Positions 46,093-56,956 of a stretch of DNA of 64,000 bases are shown here, piece after piece. The DNA is taken from assembly GCF_000350225.1 (NCBI RefSeq), contig NW_005179363.1:256984-320983 (forward strand). The letters run 5' to 3'. The notes under the pieces are model-generated. The model saw only the letters and a list, made by a program, of their open reading frames with translations, was not told where the DNA came from and searched no databases. The translations under genes were made by a program, and so were the position numbers. Each line of letters opens with the position of its first letter. Position 1 is the stretch's first letter. Source of the stretch: Chondrus crispus. Its lineage: Eukaryota > Rhodophyta > Florideophyceae > Gigartinales > Gigartinaceae.

Positions 46093-46460
46093 TTAGTTTA
46101 ACAGTTCTCGAAGGGCTTCCATATCAACCATCAGGGGGCGTTCGGTCGTTATGTTCGCCCGTGTCAGAGTCGAGAATAGTTGTGCGGAGTGGGTGGGCAT
46201 GAGGATTGGTATTTGTTGTCCGAGCATACGTCCGAGGTCGTGCTGGAGAATATAGGCGTAGTAGAAGCCTGTAACAAATTCTAGGGTCTCAGTGGCCGTG
46301 TTACAGCGGGTGACGCTCTTGCTTTTTGTAGATGAAAAATTTCGAAATAACACCCTGTTCCTTTCATCTGCAAATAAGACGATGATGCCTAGTTAGGCCT
46401 TGTGCCCTTGGCAATTTGCTAAGCTTACGTCGACATATATGAGTAGGCGGAGATTCGTTA
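46093..46460 (-). pseudogene. Copia RNase H
   Basis: The sequence LLIYVDVSLANCQGHKA, then LGIIVLFADERNRVLFRNFS, STKSKSVTRCNTATETLEFV and RPLMVDMEALREL follows the copia RNase H pattern (D in YVDVS, E in TATETLEF, D in VDMEAL). A stop occurs after GHKA. It degrades the RNA template during cDNA synthesis in the particle. The terminal LREL is the usual end of copia polyproteins, just before the 3' LTR. Confidence 0.75.
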
Positions 46461-46469
46461 CGTCTAGTT

Positions 46470-47450
46470 TTGAAAACCGAAGCTGTCTGTCTGAGGTGTT
46501 CCGAAGTTGTCTTACCACTCGCTTGGCGAGCCGAATTGTATCAGGATATATCGAGTCCTCTGTCGTCTGCGACAGAAAGGATACTGCACAACATATATCA
46601 GGCCTGGTGTGTGTGACCCAGAGGAGTTTGGCGCGAAGGGTTCGTGCGTCATACCACGAGGCGGAAGAGGGCAGCAGCTTGAGGCGGTCAATTTATTGCT
46701 TTTGCGAAAGCTTTCGGAAGTGAGGGACCCGGAGATCACACTCAATCTCGGTGAATATAATATTGATTTCGGTGAGGATGGAGGTGTCAAAGAGCTTTCC
46801 CAGGCCTGTGAGTATCCTCTTGCGTTCTTCGGGGAACGCATCTTGGATAATATTATCTACATAAGATCCTGACAGGCTGACTAGCCGCCCTGCGATCCTT
46901 CTGAAGAACAAAGAGAAGTCACCAGTGGATTATTGTATGCTTTAGCGAGTGAGATGGTGACGGGTAAGCGTCTCAAGCCAGTAGTCCCTGGAGTCGCTGA
47001 GGCCGTAGAGCGAAAGCAGGATTTGTATGAGTTCATTGCTCATTGGCGAGTTCGAGGACATCGGAGCGGGTGAACATTTTCCAGTGTAGTGCACAACCTG
47101 CCAAAAGGTATGCCTGACGTACGTCGCACGAGCAAATTTAGAGGCCTAGAATTGTGACAAGGGCAAGGATCATGCGCATGGAAAAGTGGCGGAGGCTGTT
47201 AAGATTATGCACAAGTGCCTTCTGCATGCGATGCATGTGTCCACCTAGGAAAAAGCGTGCTTTGTGCTTCTCGGTACCGTCCTTGTGCTTAATCGAAAGT
47301 CCATTTACAGATGGGATGATGTTGGGTTTCGGTCCTGCTTCCTCTCGAAGGGCTATCCTGGAAGTGCCTTTGTCGATCAGGCCTGGCATTTCTTGGCGTT
47401 TTGCTTCATCGAAGAGATAACACCGCAGATATGTAGGGTGGAATAGGTTG
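46470..47450 (-). pseudogene. Copia reverse transcriptase
   Basis: Pieces in order are IKHKDGTEKHKARFFLGGHM, a SLRHFSMRMILALVTILG helix, SLYGLSDSRDYWLETLTRHH (the PLYGLSDSGDYW type), SLSGSYVDNIIQDAFPEERK (YVDN in place of catalytic YVDD) and LLWVTHTRPDICCAVSFLSQ. These are diagnostic copia RT blocks. At least four frame changes are needed, and the active-site change alone would kill it. Confidence 0.8.
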
Positions 47451-47699
47451 GTGTGTAGAACTCAAGCCGAATTGTGTTGGAGATCGTGAGTGGCAACGGA
47501 AGGCGCTCTGTCTGGTTGCGGTTCTGTGATTGCGCGTTTCACCTGAGCGAGGTTGAAGAGCTTTGCGCCTGTTCAATCTCCGATATGGATTTGGAGATGT
47601 TTGCCCGTGACTTCTGCAATCATGTGTAGTCCCGTATACGACTTGAGGCCGTCTCGATATACGTACACGGACATGCCCAGTAGCAGAGAGTACTATGAG

Positions 47700-48500
47700 C
47701 ATTGGGGCAGGCGTTTTCGGAGACCGACATTTACACGAGATTGAGAGACCAGGTTCTCGTATTCTTGTCGAGCGGCGGCCACAGCTTGAATACGGGCGGT
47801 ACTGGTGGGATATTTCCGTTGAGCTGGTCGCACTGGCCGTTGTAGGACGCCGAAGATTAAGAGTGACGGAACGAGGCCAATTTGGTCCTAAACTGTCGTT
47901 CATTGATTTGACGGCCATGGAGATTACAAAGTCACCGGGTGGAGTGTTGTAGTCTTTTCGTACCTTGTGGCATATTTTGCCGAGCGTTTCATGATATAGC
48001 TCATCTGCTCCGAGTGAATTGTGGATCTCGATGCCTGTGTGAAGAAGAGTAATGGAGGAGGCGTCACGGGCTTCTGCCCACTCGGAAGATATGAACAATG
48101 ATCCCTGATCGGTGAGAATCGATTCTGGAAGTTCGATGTAAAGAGCTGACCCGGCTTTGAAGAAGGTGTTCCATACAGTTCCGACATCGAGGGCGGGAAG
48201 GAAGGCGCTGAACTGAATCCTGTCCCTGAATCTACGATATGCAGGACCGGTCTCTGCTTAGGGGTATCGTCGCTGAGATACCTTATGTCTACCAGGATCC
48301 CATGGTTGAATTAGAGCGTTTCTGTGTCTGATATTGAATCTCAGCGTGCGTGGTGCATGAATGTCACACGCCTGGCATTTTGTCGCTATGTTCTCCAATA
48401 TCGCTCTCGTGTTCGCACGTGGGTCGTCAGGGTTTGCACGCCGAAGGATGTTGTACAAATCCTGTACGCTGGGGGCACCATGTGTCTATGTAGACGTTGC
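47700..48500 (-). pseudogene. Copia integrase
   Basis: A degraded zinc segment (LENIATKCQACDIHAPRTLR, about 48,330-48,400) precedes the core: D in LVDIRYLSDD, PVLHIVDSGTGFSSA, D in LTDQGSLFISSEW and E in HNSLGADELYHE. The following KICHKVRKDYN and AVKSMNDSLGPN strings are found after the core in fungal and oomycete copia-type elements as I recall them. Frame changes occur near 47,950 and 48,430. Confidence 0.75.
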
Positions 48501-48559
48501 CGTTAGTTTCTCGTGTAATAGGTACACTTGAAAGTGTCCCAGCGTAGGTAGGCGTGTCC

Positions 48560-48905
48560 GTAGGCCCGAAACACCGGCAAGGACGATTTCCACGGAAGCA
48601 CTGAAGTTTTTTCGCGACCGTTAAAAGTTTCAAGCCGAACTTATCCGTAGGGTCGAGACCTACGAGCAGTGGTACATCTTGTTGTACGACGTCCACGCTA
48701 AATTGTATTAGGGACCCGTAGTTAGAATGAATATCTCCACCTTCCGAAGTAACTTTGAGTGCAGAGATGCAAAGCGAAATTGAGTAGAAGAACGTGAAAT
48801 GCGAAGCTTGGTGTTGTATTTTGGCAATAAGCGCGTGCTTTTTGCATGCCAATGACTGAGCGCTGAGCCCCCGTATCGACAACTGCGCCCAGGAACTGTT
48901 GTCTC
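48560..48905 (-). pseudogene. Copia protease
   Basis: FLGAVVDTGAQRSVIG is a canonical retropepsin active site (D-T-G), and the later LIQFSVDVVQQDVPLLVGLD is the usual flap-to-end segment of the domain. It would process the polyprotein. A frame change separates the two parts. Confidence 0.7.
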
Positions 48906-49961
48906 TGCGTGAGACAAAGCCTCTTTATCTTTATTCTATTGCGGAGGTATGCGCCGATTGTGAATGTGGAGGCCTGTTTCAGCGCACAGAGTTGCCCTTG
49001 GCGCCGGCGCCGGGCGATGAGACGGGAGAGGAACTCAATATTTCATCGGTGTATGTGCGCGGGCGTTGCGGTGGCCTGTGAACTAGCTCCAGCGCTTGGA
49101 GAACCTGTCCGCCGTTTGCGCTTTTGTGGCGCAGGTTGTGCAGGGAGCACGGGGATGGGCAGGGGCTGGGGCGGAGGGCGGAATGCGTGGCTGAGGGAGT
49201 GTTTTATGGGCTTTTGAGGCCTGAGGTTCTCCGAGCCAATCTGTACGGTGCCGCTGGAGTTTTTCTAGAATTCTTCCTCCCCTATTACTCACGCGCGTGA
49301 GAATCTGAGTCGACACCGTGAGCGTCGCTCTGCATGAGCTCCTCGAATATCGCTGCTGCGTCTTCTGCCGCCTCACCTGTGCTGTATTCAGGTTCATCAT
49401 GAGAGATGAGGGCATCCACTGCGTTGCAAAGGTCTTGATCGCTGCCCCGTGTAAAGTTAACGTGGTAACTTTACCTCTGCGGGTGCGGTTCGGGTGCCTC
49501 CTCGATATTTGATGCGGGCGCGTACTGCTTCAGTCATGGAGTGCTTACAATTAGGGCATTCTTGACTTCAGTGCCCTTTCTGTCTGTAGAAGTCGTATCT
49601 TGTGCGGGCTTTTAGAGCCGCGAGCTCGGAACCAGATCGCCTGTGAGGTTTCTAGAATGGTCAGTATGTGTTTGCGCGAAGTCCTCGAGTTCGACGTTCG
49701 CGTGGGGGGTAGATCGCGGGCATATTGAGATACAAAAAAGGCGATGGCAGGTGGCTGCTGTGAGTACGCATTCTAAAAATTGGACAGTGGCCTGCTGTGC
49801 CGTTTTTTGCTCGCGATGTAAGCAATAACTGCTGTAGAAAGTGCAGTAAAGCAGGCAGAGTAAATCAACGTCTTACTGCCAGTCATTGGCAAGACCGCTG
49901 TGGCCCATTAATCGGTCTCTACGGCTCGGTGAAAGGCAAATATGCGTTGGTTATCTCCTTG
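48906..49961 (-). other. Copia region between Gag core and protease
   Basis: By position this is the C-terminal Gag and zinc-knuckle zone. Reading is broken into short frames and I could not place a knuckle with confidence. A 9-bp-arm hairpin (GTAAAGTTA, 49,451-49,459 with 49,466-49,474) lies here. Confidence 0.45.
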
Positions 49962-50641
49962 TCACGATTTACCACGTTTTAGCATGGGACCGATACGCTC
50001 GTGTGCAATTTGCAGTGAATTTGCCTCATCGCAGCTATGCATGTGCATAATTTCGCGCAAGTTAATAGAGTTCAGTAGTTTGCGCGCTTGCGTGCGCATA
50101 AGGTTTGAATCGAAGCGATCTTCGAGGGCTTGAAAGGCTGCAGTTATGCTAATACGATTCCCACGTTTGTTGTCAAAGTAGTAGCGACGGGCGTATATTT
50201 TCAGACAGTGATAAAGGATGTCGGTTGCTTCGGTAGGATCGACGAGATACTGCCAAATAGAGGCCGCACACATATCTTTCGTTGTCACCAGATCTGTCCC
50301 AGAATGCGGGGTGCCTGAAAATTTGTGCATGTCGTTTACGAGCATAGCCGCGTTTTGCTTGTCTTTAGATGCTTGAGTTTCTGTGAGGCTTCGGAGATGA
50401 GGGTGTTATGGCGAAATGTTCCCGGTCCGTGTGTCGGTGCCGGGGGGAGCCTCAGATCTTGGAAGCGTGGTGGGAATCGGGCCTTTGCTGCGGGGGGAAA
50501 TCGAGTTTCCTGGGGGAGAGACGGGCCGAGAGTCTTTGGATGGGAGCAGTACCCCGAATTGAAGTGGCGCGTGGTACCGCGGCCCATTTGTCGTTCTGGG
50601 GAGTCTTGATAGGCTAAATTACCGTGGACAATGTTGTCCAA
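49962..50641 (-). pseudogene. Copia Gag
   Basis: A 127-codon frame has NDMHKFSGTPHSGTDLV, AASIWQYLVDPTEATDILYH, ITAAFQALEDRFDSNLMRTQ and SINLREIMHMHSCDEANSLQ, a UBN2-like copia Gag pattern (W-x-Y-L...L-x-x-R-F-x-S). Upstream, after a frame change near 50,340, a proline-rich leader runs to a start at about 50,641. Confidence 0.7.
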
Positions 50642-51250
50642 TTGTCCAATTCAGTGTAATCATGTTCATGCAAGGGGTGATGTGAAGCCTGACCAGTAGG
50701 ACTGACCAAAGTCCTGTGGTGGTGGTACATCTGTAGGACCTCATGGAGCTCTGGGCTGTTGGGCGCCGAAAGCAAATTCATCGTGTGCGGTGTGATTGTT
50801 CTTCTCACCTTCCTCTGACTGCAAATCCGAGTACTAACATGATATTTCGCAGTACGAAGAACTGGCGGCTTGAATACAACACTTCTGTTTGTGATAAGAC
50901 TGTTATGTCAGAAGCAGATTTGTCAATCTCGGCGCCTTCGTCTCTTGAGTCAGAACTATAGGGGGTTTCGTTCTGTCACGTGAATCATCGACTATCCCGT
51001 CACGTTTTTGAGAAAGGTTTGCAATCTCTCTCATGACCTTGGCATGCTTGCCATGAACTGATGGGGTTCTTCCTACTGCCTTTAATGCCCATCTGCTGCG
51101 CTGCGGAACCGGATGCCGCTTGGTATCTTCGACTGAACAGTCGCGAATACCCAACGCCATTTAGATTCTGAACCATTCCAAATCACATGATTGGGAATGG
51201 TTTAGATACCAATGAATGTTTGTAGTGAACCGATACACCTTACTTCCATG
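50642..51250 (-). other. Copia 5' leader
   Basis: This is non-coding sequence between the 5' LTR and Gag. It contains a near-palindrome (51,172-51,203: AACCATTCC...GGAATGGTT). I could not identify a standard primer-binding site directly after the LTR. Confidence 0.5.
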
Positions 51251-52348
51251 TGATGTTGTCGCGCGGGTTAGGGAGGCGGGGTGGTTGTTGGTGTCCCTGA
51301 GTGTCCTCTCTGTATCATAAACACCCCCAACGAAGAGGGGTGCATGCATAGTCCCGGAAGACCCGATCGGAAGAGAGAAAACGGGGGAAGCACAAACAGC
51401 CACGGACCCGGGAAGCGGGCCCGCGTAGCGTGGTAGAGCGGGACAGATGAGGACACGCGCACGCGTGGGCCGATCTACGCCTCGGCGCCACGGAGCAGCG
51501 CTGGGTGACGTACCAGCGCTGACGGGCGGAGGCGGATCTAGGCTCGCTCGCGTACTCGCGTGTCCTCTACCCGCTTGGCTCCGTCTAAACGCGCGCTAAA
51601 AGGAAGGCGCGCATGTAGGATAAGCTGGCGGACGGACGTTGGCAGAAGTTTGTGGGCAAGTCCGTGCTTGGCCCCCTTCCTTACCGTCGGTCCGCTGGCG
51701 TATTGAATATACAAAGCAACTTACCATAACACTACAGTAGCCCGAGTCGGCCTGCCCTGTAACGCTGTCAGCCGTCGGCGCTGACAGCACACTTGTGCGT
51801 CGCGCAAATTACACGTGGGTATGCACGCCGCACACACGTGTACTACACGTTTACACGTGGGGTAGAACTGTAGAGCGTTGGGCTCTACAGTAGCTGATCC
51901 CATCCTGATCTAATCTAAATTAAAGCCCCCAGAGGGCGCGGTTGTACTACACCCTCGTAGAACTGACGGGGGCAACAATGACTGCCCGTTTCGTATGAAG
52001 GAGACACGGCGAGGGATAGAGCGAGGTGCTTGTAGTTCTATTCGGCCACCCGTAGAACAGGTCGGACTGGCGATGACTCAATATGTGAGGGGGTCTGCTT
52101 TATCTTTGTGACGATCTTGCTTCCCCTCTATCTTTGAAGAGGAGCTCGCTAGCTATGTCCAATCATCGATGCCGCGGCGGTGACCATCTCATCTACAGTG
52201 AGGTGGGATCGCGGACAGTGCTGGCTGTACGGGTGTCAATCGTGTGAATATCACACAATTGTGCGAGCTGGGCACGTGTGACGTGGTGTGCAGTGTGAGG
52301 GTGGACAACAGAAAGGGAGGATGGCGTGTTGGGCAAGCCTGTTCAATA
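51251..52348 (-). repeat. Copia 5' LTR, interrupted by F1 copy C
   Basis: Positions 51,251-51,310 and 51,957-52,348 together match the 3' LTR at 45,432-45,883 end to end. The interruption is the F1 element plus its 5-bp duplication; the corrected length is exactly 452 bp. Confidence 0.92.
51311..51951 (-). mobile_element. Solo-LTR-like element, family F1 copy C, TSD CTCTC/CCCTC
   Basis: The 641-bp insertion begins TGTATCATAAACACCC and ends GGTTGTACTACA on the plus strand. Flanks are CTCTC (51,306-51,310) and CCCTC (51,952-51,956); the uninterrupted site in the other copia LTR reads TGTCCCCTCGTAGG at 45,486-45,499. The insertion is therefore younger than the copia element. Confidence 0.9.
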
Positions 52349-52552
52349 GTATGATCCCTTGCTGATAGTCACGGCTGCATGTTTTTATTATTTAACGATT
52401 TGAGCACGTTTACGTGAGACTTGCGCATATAAGTGTTTGTGTTAATCACTTTGAGAACCAAAAGGAGAGTGGCAACAGGAAGAGAACCCTTTCGTTCTCC
52501 TTTGGGCTACTTTTTTTACTCGCAACAAGCGAAACGAAAATGAAAGAGATTA

Positions 52553-52815
52553 TTGTTCATCAATACTGATGACGGTGTTAAGCTTCGATGTAATTGTGGC
52601 ACCCATCCCCATGTGCACACTAGCCACGAAGCATTTCACTGTGTCTCATGTGGGAACAGTAGTGATGGGAGGAGGGGTAGAAGAACAACAAACAAATACA
52701 GAAAGTGTAACGTGCCTTTATATATGAAACCACGTGGTAATGAACGGAGGAGCTGCAGGGAAATTTGGAATGAAACAAAACCCATTAGAGCCAAGGCGAA
52801 AGGTAATTGCTACGG
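52553..52815 (+). pseudogene. Cys-rich C-terminal fragment of a piggyBac-like (or element X) transposase
   Basis: The frame carries GVKLRCNCGTHPHVHTSHEA, FHCVSCGNSSDGRR, YRKCNVPLYMK and RRSCREIWNETK. The pattern (C-x2-C-G...K-C-N-V-P-L...R-R-S-C-x-x-x-W) parallels 63,280-63,855 and resembles the C-terminal zinc-binding domain of piggyBac transposases, which binds the element's ends. It is truncated on its right by the Gypsy-2 LTR at 52,821. Its upstream part is not recognisable. Confidence 0.55.
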
Positions 52816-52820
52816 AAGAG

Positions 52821-53038
52821 TGACCACCGGCACACCCCAACAATTTGACGAGGGGCTAATACCAAAGATACTAAACAATTGTGCAGGCACTGATGCCTCT
52901 TTAATGTTTCGATCGTCAGCGTACTAATAGCCGCCTCGTCCCGCCTCACGTATGTCGCTGCAGTGATAGCCAGATGCGTGCGATTCTAGGTGCTTGCGTC
53001 CCGAAGAGCTCTGTTTCGTGTCACTTACTCTCTGGTCA
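52821..53038 (-). repeat. Gypsy-2 3' LTR (218 bp)
   Basis: A direct repeat of the 5' LTR at 62,121. It starts TGACCACCGGCACACCCC and ends CTCTCTGGTCA. It is the uninterrupted version, CAATTGTGCAGGCACTG, of the site where F1 copy E entered the other LTR. Confidence 0.88.
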
Positions 53039-53192
53039 TCGGTTGCATACAAGATCAACTACAAACCTAAGTAGCACCATATACAGGAGGTACGAACTGA
53101 GTAATGTACCGCACCTTACTCTGCTACTAAATTTGGACATCCCTATAATATGCCCCCTCACCAAACTTCCTGATAGAACAGCCTCTAGCGAT

Positions 53193-53513
53193 TTATCTCG
53201 CGGCCACAGTCCCTCGTGGTTCGTGACTATCATCTGTCCCTGAACCATTACTAGTTTCTGGTGTGCTTTTTACGTGTGCTACAAGGTCAGTTTTGTTGCA
53301 AGTGTTTAGGAACGCCTGTAAGGCCTCAGGGACATCCTGATACAACTCTTCGAACAGGTGCCACGTAAAATCGCATTTGTCGGGGAGGCCAACCCACTGT
53401 GTCAGCACCATAAGCACGATATCGCCCTCTGCGATGTGAACAAATTTCTCAATTTCTTCATACTTCGCTTCGGAGTACTCAGCATGAAGACAGATTCCTT
53501 CAGAAGAGGGCAA
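53193..53513 (-). pseudogene. Gypsy-2 chromodomain
   Basis: The 107-codon frame reads EEIEKFVHIAEGDIVLMVLT, then QWVGLPDKCDFTWHLFEELY and QDVPEALQAFL. W-V-G-L-P-D...D-x-T-W...E-E-L-Y-x-D-V-P is a chromodomain pattern, expected at the end of this element class, and the 3' LTR follows 155 bp further on. Confidence 0.72.
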
Positions 53514-53818
53514 ACCAAAGGCACGAAGGGAAAGAAGGCGCTGAGGTGGTGGCTTGGATAGACAATGAAAGGCACGAAGGTAAGGAGGTAGCAGCAGTGG
53601 TGGCTCGGAGGCCCAACGGAAGGCACGAAGGGAAAAAGGGGGCGCTGAGGTGGTGGCTCAGAGGGCCAACGGAAGGCACAAATGAAAAGCTGGAGGGATG
53701 AGATAGAGCGCCGGAGGCATGAAGGTTCGGTGGCGACGTAGAATAAGTAGCATAGAAGGAGGAGACCGGCGGCGTGGAACAAGGCGGGAGAAGAAGGAGG
53801 AGGAGACCAGGACATCAA
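53514..53818. repeat. Purine-rich minisatellite, 51-53 bp unit
   Basis: The block GGCACGAAGG recurs at 53,520, 53,571 and 53,622, and as GGCACAAATG at 53,675, with AGGTGGTGGCT in between. About three and a half units lie between integrase and chromodomain of Gypsy-2, apparently expanded within the coding sequence. Confidence 0.85.
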
Positions 53819-54019
53819 GTGGACTCTCGACGAGCGGTGAGCATCGGGTGGACTCCTGAGTAGCTAAGTGGATTCTCGGCGACAGCTTCAGATTCAGTAA
53901 ACGTTTGGTTTGACAGTGCCCAAGAGGCCGGGCACAACAGCACGGTATGCTATTGGACGTGTAGCATGAACTGTCCTAAACTTGTTTTCTACCATGCTCT
54001 GTACCAAATACACAACATC

Positions 54020-55010
54020 TGAAAGGACTTTCGTGACTCTACGTGGACCCAGCCTTTTTAAGAATGCTTATGGCCCTTATCTTGTGCCTGACGGACCAGA
54101 TCAAACTCTCCCATAGCAAAACTTGCACTGATAACATTTGTCATCTCATTATGCTTCTGAATCTTTTGTTGCATTGTCTAGTAGTCCGCTCAGATACATC
54201 GTTATGCATCCCTTGTAGTACTTCCTGAAATGAGTCAATGTTCAGAAGCGGTTGTGTCTTGCTTCTGGCCATGGTATCCGATTCCGCATCGTCTGCTGGG
54301 TGTAGCAGAAACCGTAGTGGTACAGAAACAGGGCGCAGGCCTCCTCTAACGGAGACAGGTAAATTCCATATTTGTTCTTGCTCAAGCTGACAAGAGGTGA
54401 TCAGTTCAGAGTAACCTGCACCACTGAAACAGTGCGAGGCCAGTCGGTCGGTCCGAGACTAAATTCGGAGAGCAGCGCCCTGAAAGTCATCACAACTCCC
54501 CTCAGGCATCTTTCTACGGTGCCGTTTTCCCATGGTGAGTGCGCAACCACCAACTGGTGTTTGATGGCAAAGTCACTTGCTAAGCTGGCGATCACTGGAT
54601 TCTTGAAATTACTGGCCTGGTCACTGACCGAAAATGACATAAAACCAAACGTTGAAATCCATTTTCTCAATACCAAGGCAGTGGTGTCCGCATCTGCGAA
54701 CTTACGAGGCCATAACCATGTATACCGTTCAATATCATCTCGGAGCAGAAGAGTATACTTGCAGTCGTCTGCTCCTACCCCACAGTAAAATTAGTCAAAG
54801 TGTAAGACTTCAAAAGGTCTTCTTCTGTGTAACGTAATCGACAGGGGCCGAGGGATCCTGTTCCAGCCCTGGAGGTGGTAATGGGAATGTAAGCAGCAAC
54901 AAACGCCTTACAGTCATCCTTCATTCCAATCCAAGTAGACTGCTGCTTAAGATCATCCACGGTCGCTTCGCATTCCATATATACAGCTAAATCGCAGTGT
55001 GCCTCACAAG
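54020..55010 (-). pseudogene. Gypsy-2 integrase
   Basis: A degraded zinc-type N-terminus at 54,775-54,990 (DDLKQQSTWIGMKDDCKAFV) precedes the core, whose second aspartate is in FSVSDQASNFKNP and glutamate in SPWENGTVERCLRGV; the first-aspartate strand is in a broken frame. The N-terminal part reads YTEEDLLKSYTLTNF. It is dead by several frame changes. Confidence 0.75.
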
Positions 55011-55100
55011 TACAGAAAGCTGCAGACCTGTATCTTGTTCAGGGATATATATATTTCCATCCATTGTCCGCAGTCCATCCCTTTTTCTGCTTTTTAAGTA

Positions 55101-55886
55101 TCAGGCGTGGGGATACTTTCGCTGAGAATCTTCCATCCGCTCAAAAGTTGGCCAACTAAAGACCTCCTGAGCTGGCGACGGCACAATGTCATGCTTCCTG
55201 AGCACTCTTCCAATGTACTTGACAGTCTTCATTCGCTTTCCTCTATATCCCTTGAACCATCGAGTGATCACGTCAGCCATGACGATTGACTCACCCGCTA
55301 CATGTTCAATAATGTACTGAAACTGACCCATGTACAGGCCCCATTTCTACACATTTGAAACTATGTGCCTGCGCAGATTGAGGTCTACTTTAGTCGGATT
55401 GTAGACGGACAGTAGGGTCCTGTGGTAAGTGAAGATGTGTTTGAAGTCATACGCGAACAAGTAGTCCAAACTCATCATGGTCTGAAAAATAGCATATGCT
55501 TCCTTCTCAAATGTGCTCCAGTTCCGCTGGTCTCCTTCAAATGGAGAGCCAATGAAAGCCGCAAGTACCTGAGACTGCTCTTCTGTCGGGTTTCCCAGTT
55601 CTCTGTGCTGACAATGAGTCACTACTCTTGCCAAGTGCTCGTCCGATACATCAGTGTACAAGCATAATGCCTGCCCTTCTTTTCGATAAGCTAGAATGAC
55701 ATGTTGCTTGGGTTGGTCTGTTAAGGTTAAGGAAGAGGGCACACAATCCGGCCCCCAAGACAAACTCGACAACGGAATGGTCTTGATTGATCGGCGGGTG
55801 CGCTTTCCTGACCACTTGTATGCTTCCTCTAAGACTTCACGAAGAGGTTCAACCCGTGCAGCAAGGTCTGTCATTTCTTGAGACAT
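55101..55886 (-). pseudogene. Gypsy-2 RNase H
   Basis: A 179-codon frame shows LCLYTDVSDEHLARVV (D of the active site), NWSTFEKEAYAIFQTMMSLD (E site) and AYDFKHIFTYHRTLLSVYNP (the TDH-type site reads TYH), followed in the adjoining frame by GQFQYIIEHVAGESIVMADV and ITRW, the standard end of the domain. It is fairly well kept apart from one break at about 55,340. Confidence 0.8.
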
Positions 55887-56690
55887 CTACTGTTGGCAAT
55901 GGATGTATTGACAGAGTTCTCCAGCAGTTTCCAGTATTGTGGCTTTCTGCATTCCACTCAGCCTCGTAGGGTCGACCTGGATCCCTGCTGCACTTGTCAT
56001 ACGACTGCACCACCTTACCTTTCGCTTGAAAACCCCACATTTGCGAGCAGAAAGTTTGAGACAACGTAAGCGAAAAATGACGAAAACGTTGTAATACTAG
56101 TAGTAACGCCTTCTCAGTCCAAGCATGGACGAGAAAATCATTAAAACATGCCACCAGATGTTTCCTAAGCTCTGCCAAGCATGGTTCTACCTTGATCTGA
56201 AAGTTAGGCGCACTCTTCGTGGCTCCCTGTGTTGTTATGGGTGGCATCCAAACCCCACTCCAAGGCATGAAGCTGTGAACGTCCTGGCTATCTTCGTGTA
56301 GCCCGAGTTATCAGTGGCCACTTGCCAAATCCATCTTTGCGAATACAGTACTCTGTGCCACATCCTGTGGCTCGGAATCAATGTGCGGTATTGGACACAG
56401 AGTATCTTCAATCGCTCGGTTCACTGGGCGATATTCAAATGTCATTCAAAAGTTGGTCGGGGGTTCCCTCGGAACCAAAAAAGGGCTGTGGCCCAGCGTG
56501 CGTTCGGCTTCGGCGCGATAAAACCAAAATCGGGTAGCTTGGCTGTGTAAGAGGCGATAAAGGCACGCTGCCCAGAACTTTAACGCCTAGGCTTGGTGAT
56601 GACAGGTTTCACACTGGGTTTCAAAGTGAGCGTTATTGGTTCGACATCAGCAGGTGGGTCATCTTTCAATCGCATCCGGAATATATCCCT
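55880..56690 (-). pseudogene. Gypsy-2 reverse transcriptase
   Basis: Pieces in order are PPADVEPITLTLKPSVKPVI, FIASYTAKLPDFGFI, then FEYRPVNRAIEDTLCPIPHI, VFAKMDLASGHWQLGL in pieces, and LVACFNDFLVHAWTEKALLL, where F-N-D-F stands in place of the YVDD-type motif. The order fits gypsy RT; frame changes occur near 56,460 and 56,250. Upstream, the piggyBac-like insertion separates it from protease. Confidence 0.78.
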
Positions 56691-56917
56691 ATCCCCTCCT
56701 CTGTATAGTGCCCACATCTAGGCACAAGCGAACAAAAATAAATCGTACCTCTGATTCTGTTGTGAGTCAAGAGCGCAAACGTGGCAAAGGTACTGTTTAC
56801 CCCACCGTGAGGGTAACGAAAAAAGCAAAATGCGAATGGTTTGACCACGGCTGAGATATGGTCCTTATTAATCACAAAACCCGTACTAAATCTAGCCGTT
56901 GAAGCAAATAATATTTG

Positions 56918-56956
56918 CAAATTCAAATGCTGCATATTATGCAGCATTTGAATTTG
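56918..56956. repeat. Perfect palindrome, 19-bp arms, 1-nt loop
   Basis: Positions 56,918-56,936 and 56,938-56,956 are exact reverse complements. It lies in the 5' part of the piggyBac-like element. Confidence 0.97.

Larger units (their letters stand above)
45432..52348 (-). mobile_element. Ty1/copia retrotransposon, complete but decayed, TSD GTATG
   Basis: Two direct LTRs bound the element: 45,432-45,883 (452 bp) and 51,251-52,348 (452 bp after removal of F1 copy C and one target copy). The 5-bp duplication GTATG is present at 45,427-45,431 and 52,349-52,353. Reading right to left the order is Gag, protease, integrase, RT, RNase H, which is the copia order (integrase before RT). Every domain is identifiable, but stops and frameshifts occur throughout. 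Short hairpins lie in the leader (51,172-51,203) and at 49,451-49,474. The LTRs differ substantially, so insertion is old. Confidence 0.9.

Noticed and set aside
47406..48098. 230-codon minus-strand open frame as a host gene
   Set aside because: Its first part is copia integrase (HNSLGADELYHE, VKSMNDSLGPN); the rest is a shifted frame of the same element.
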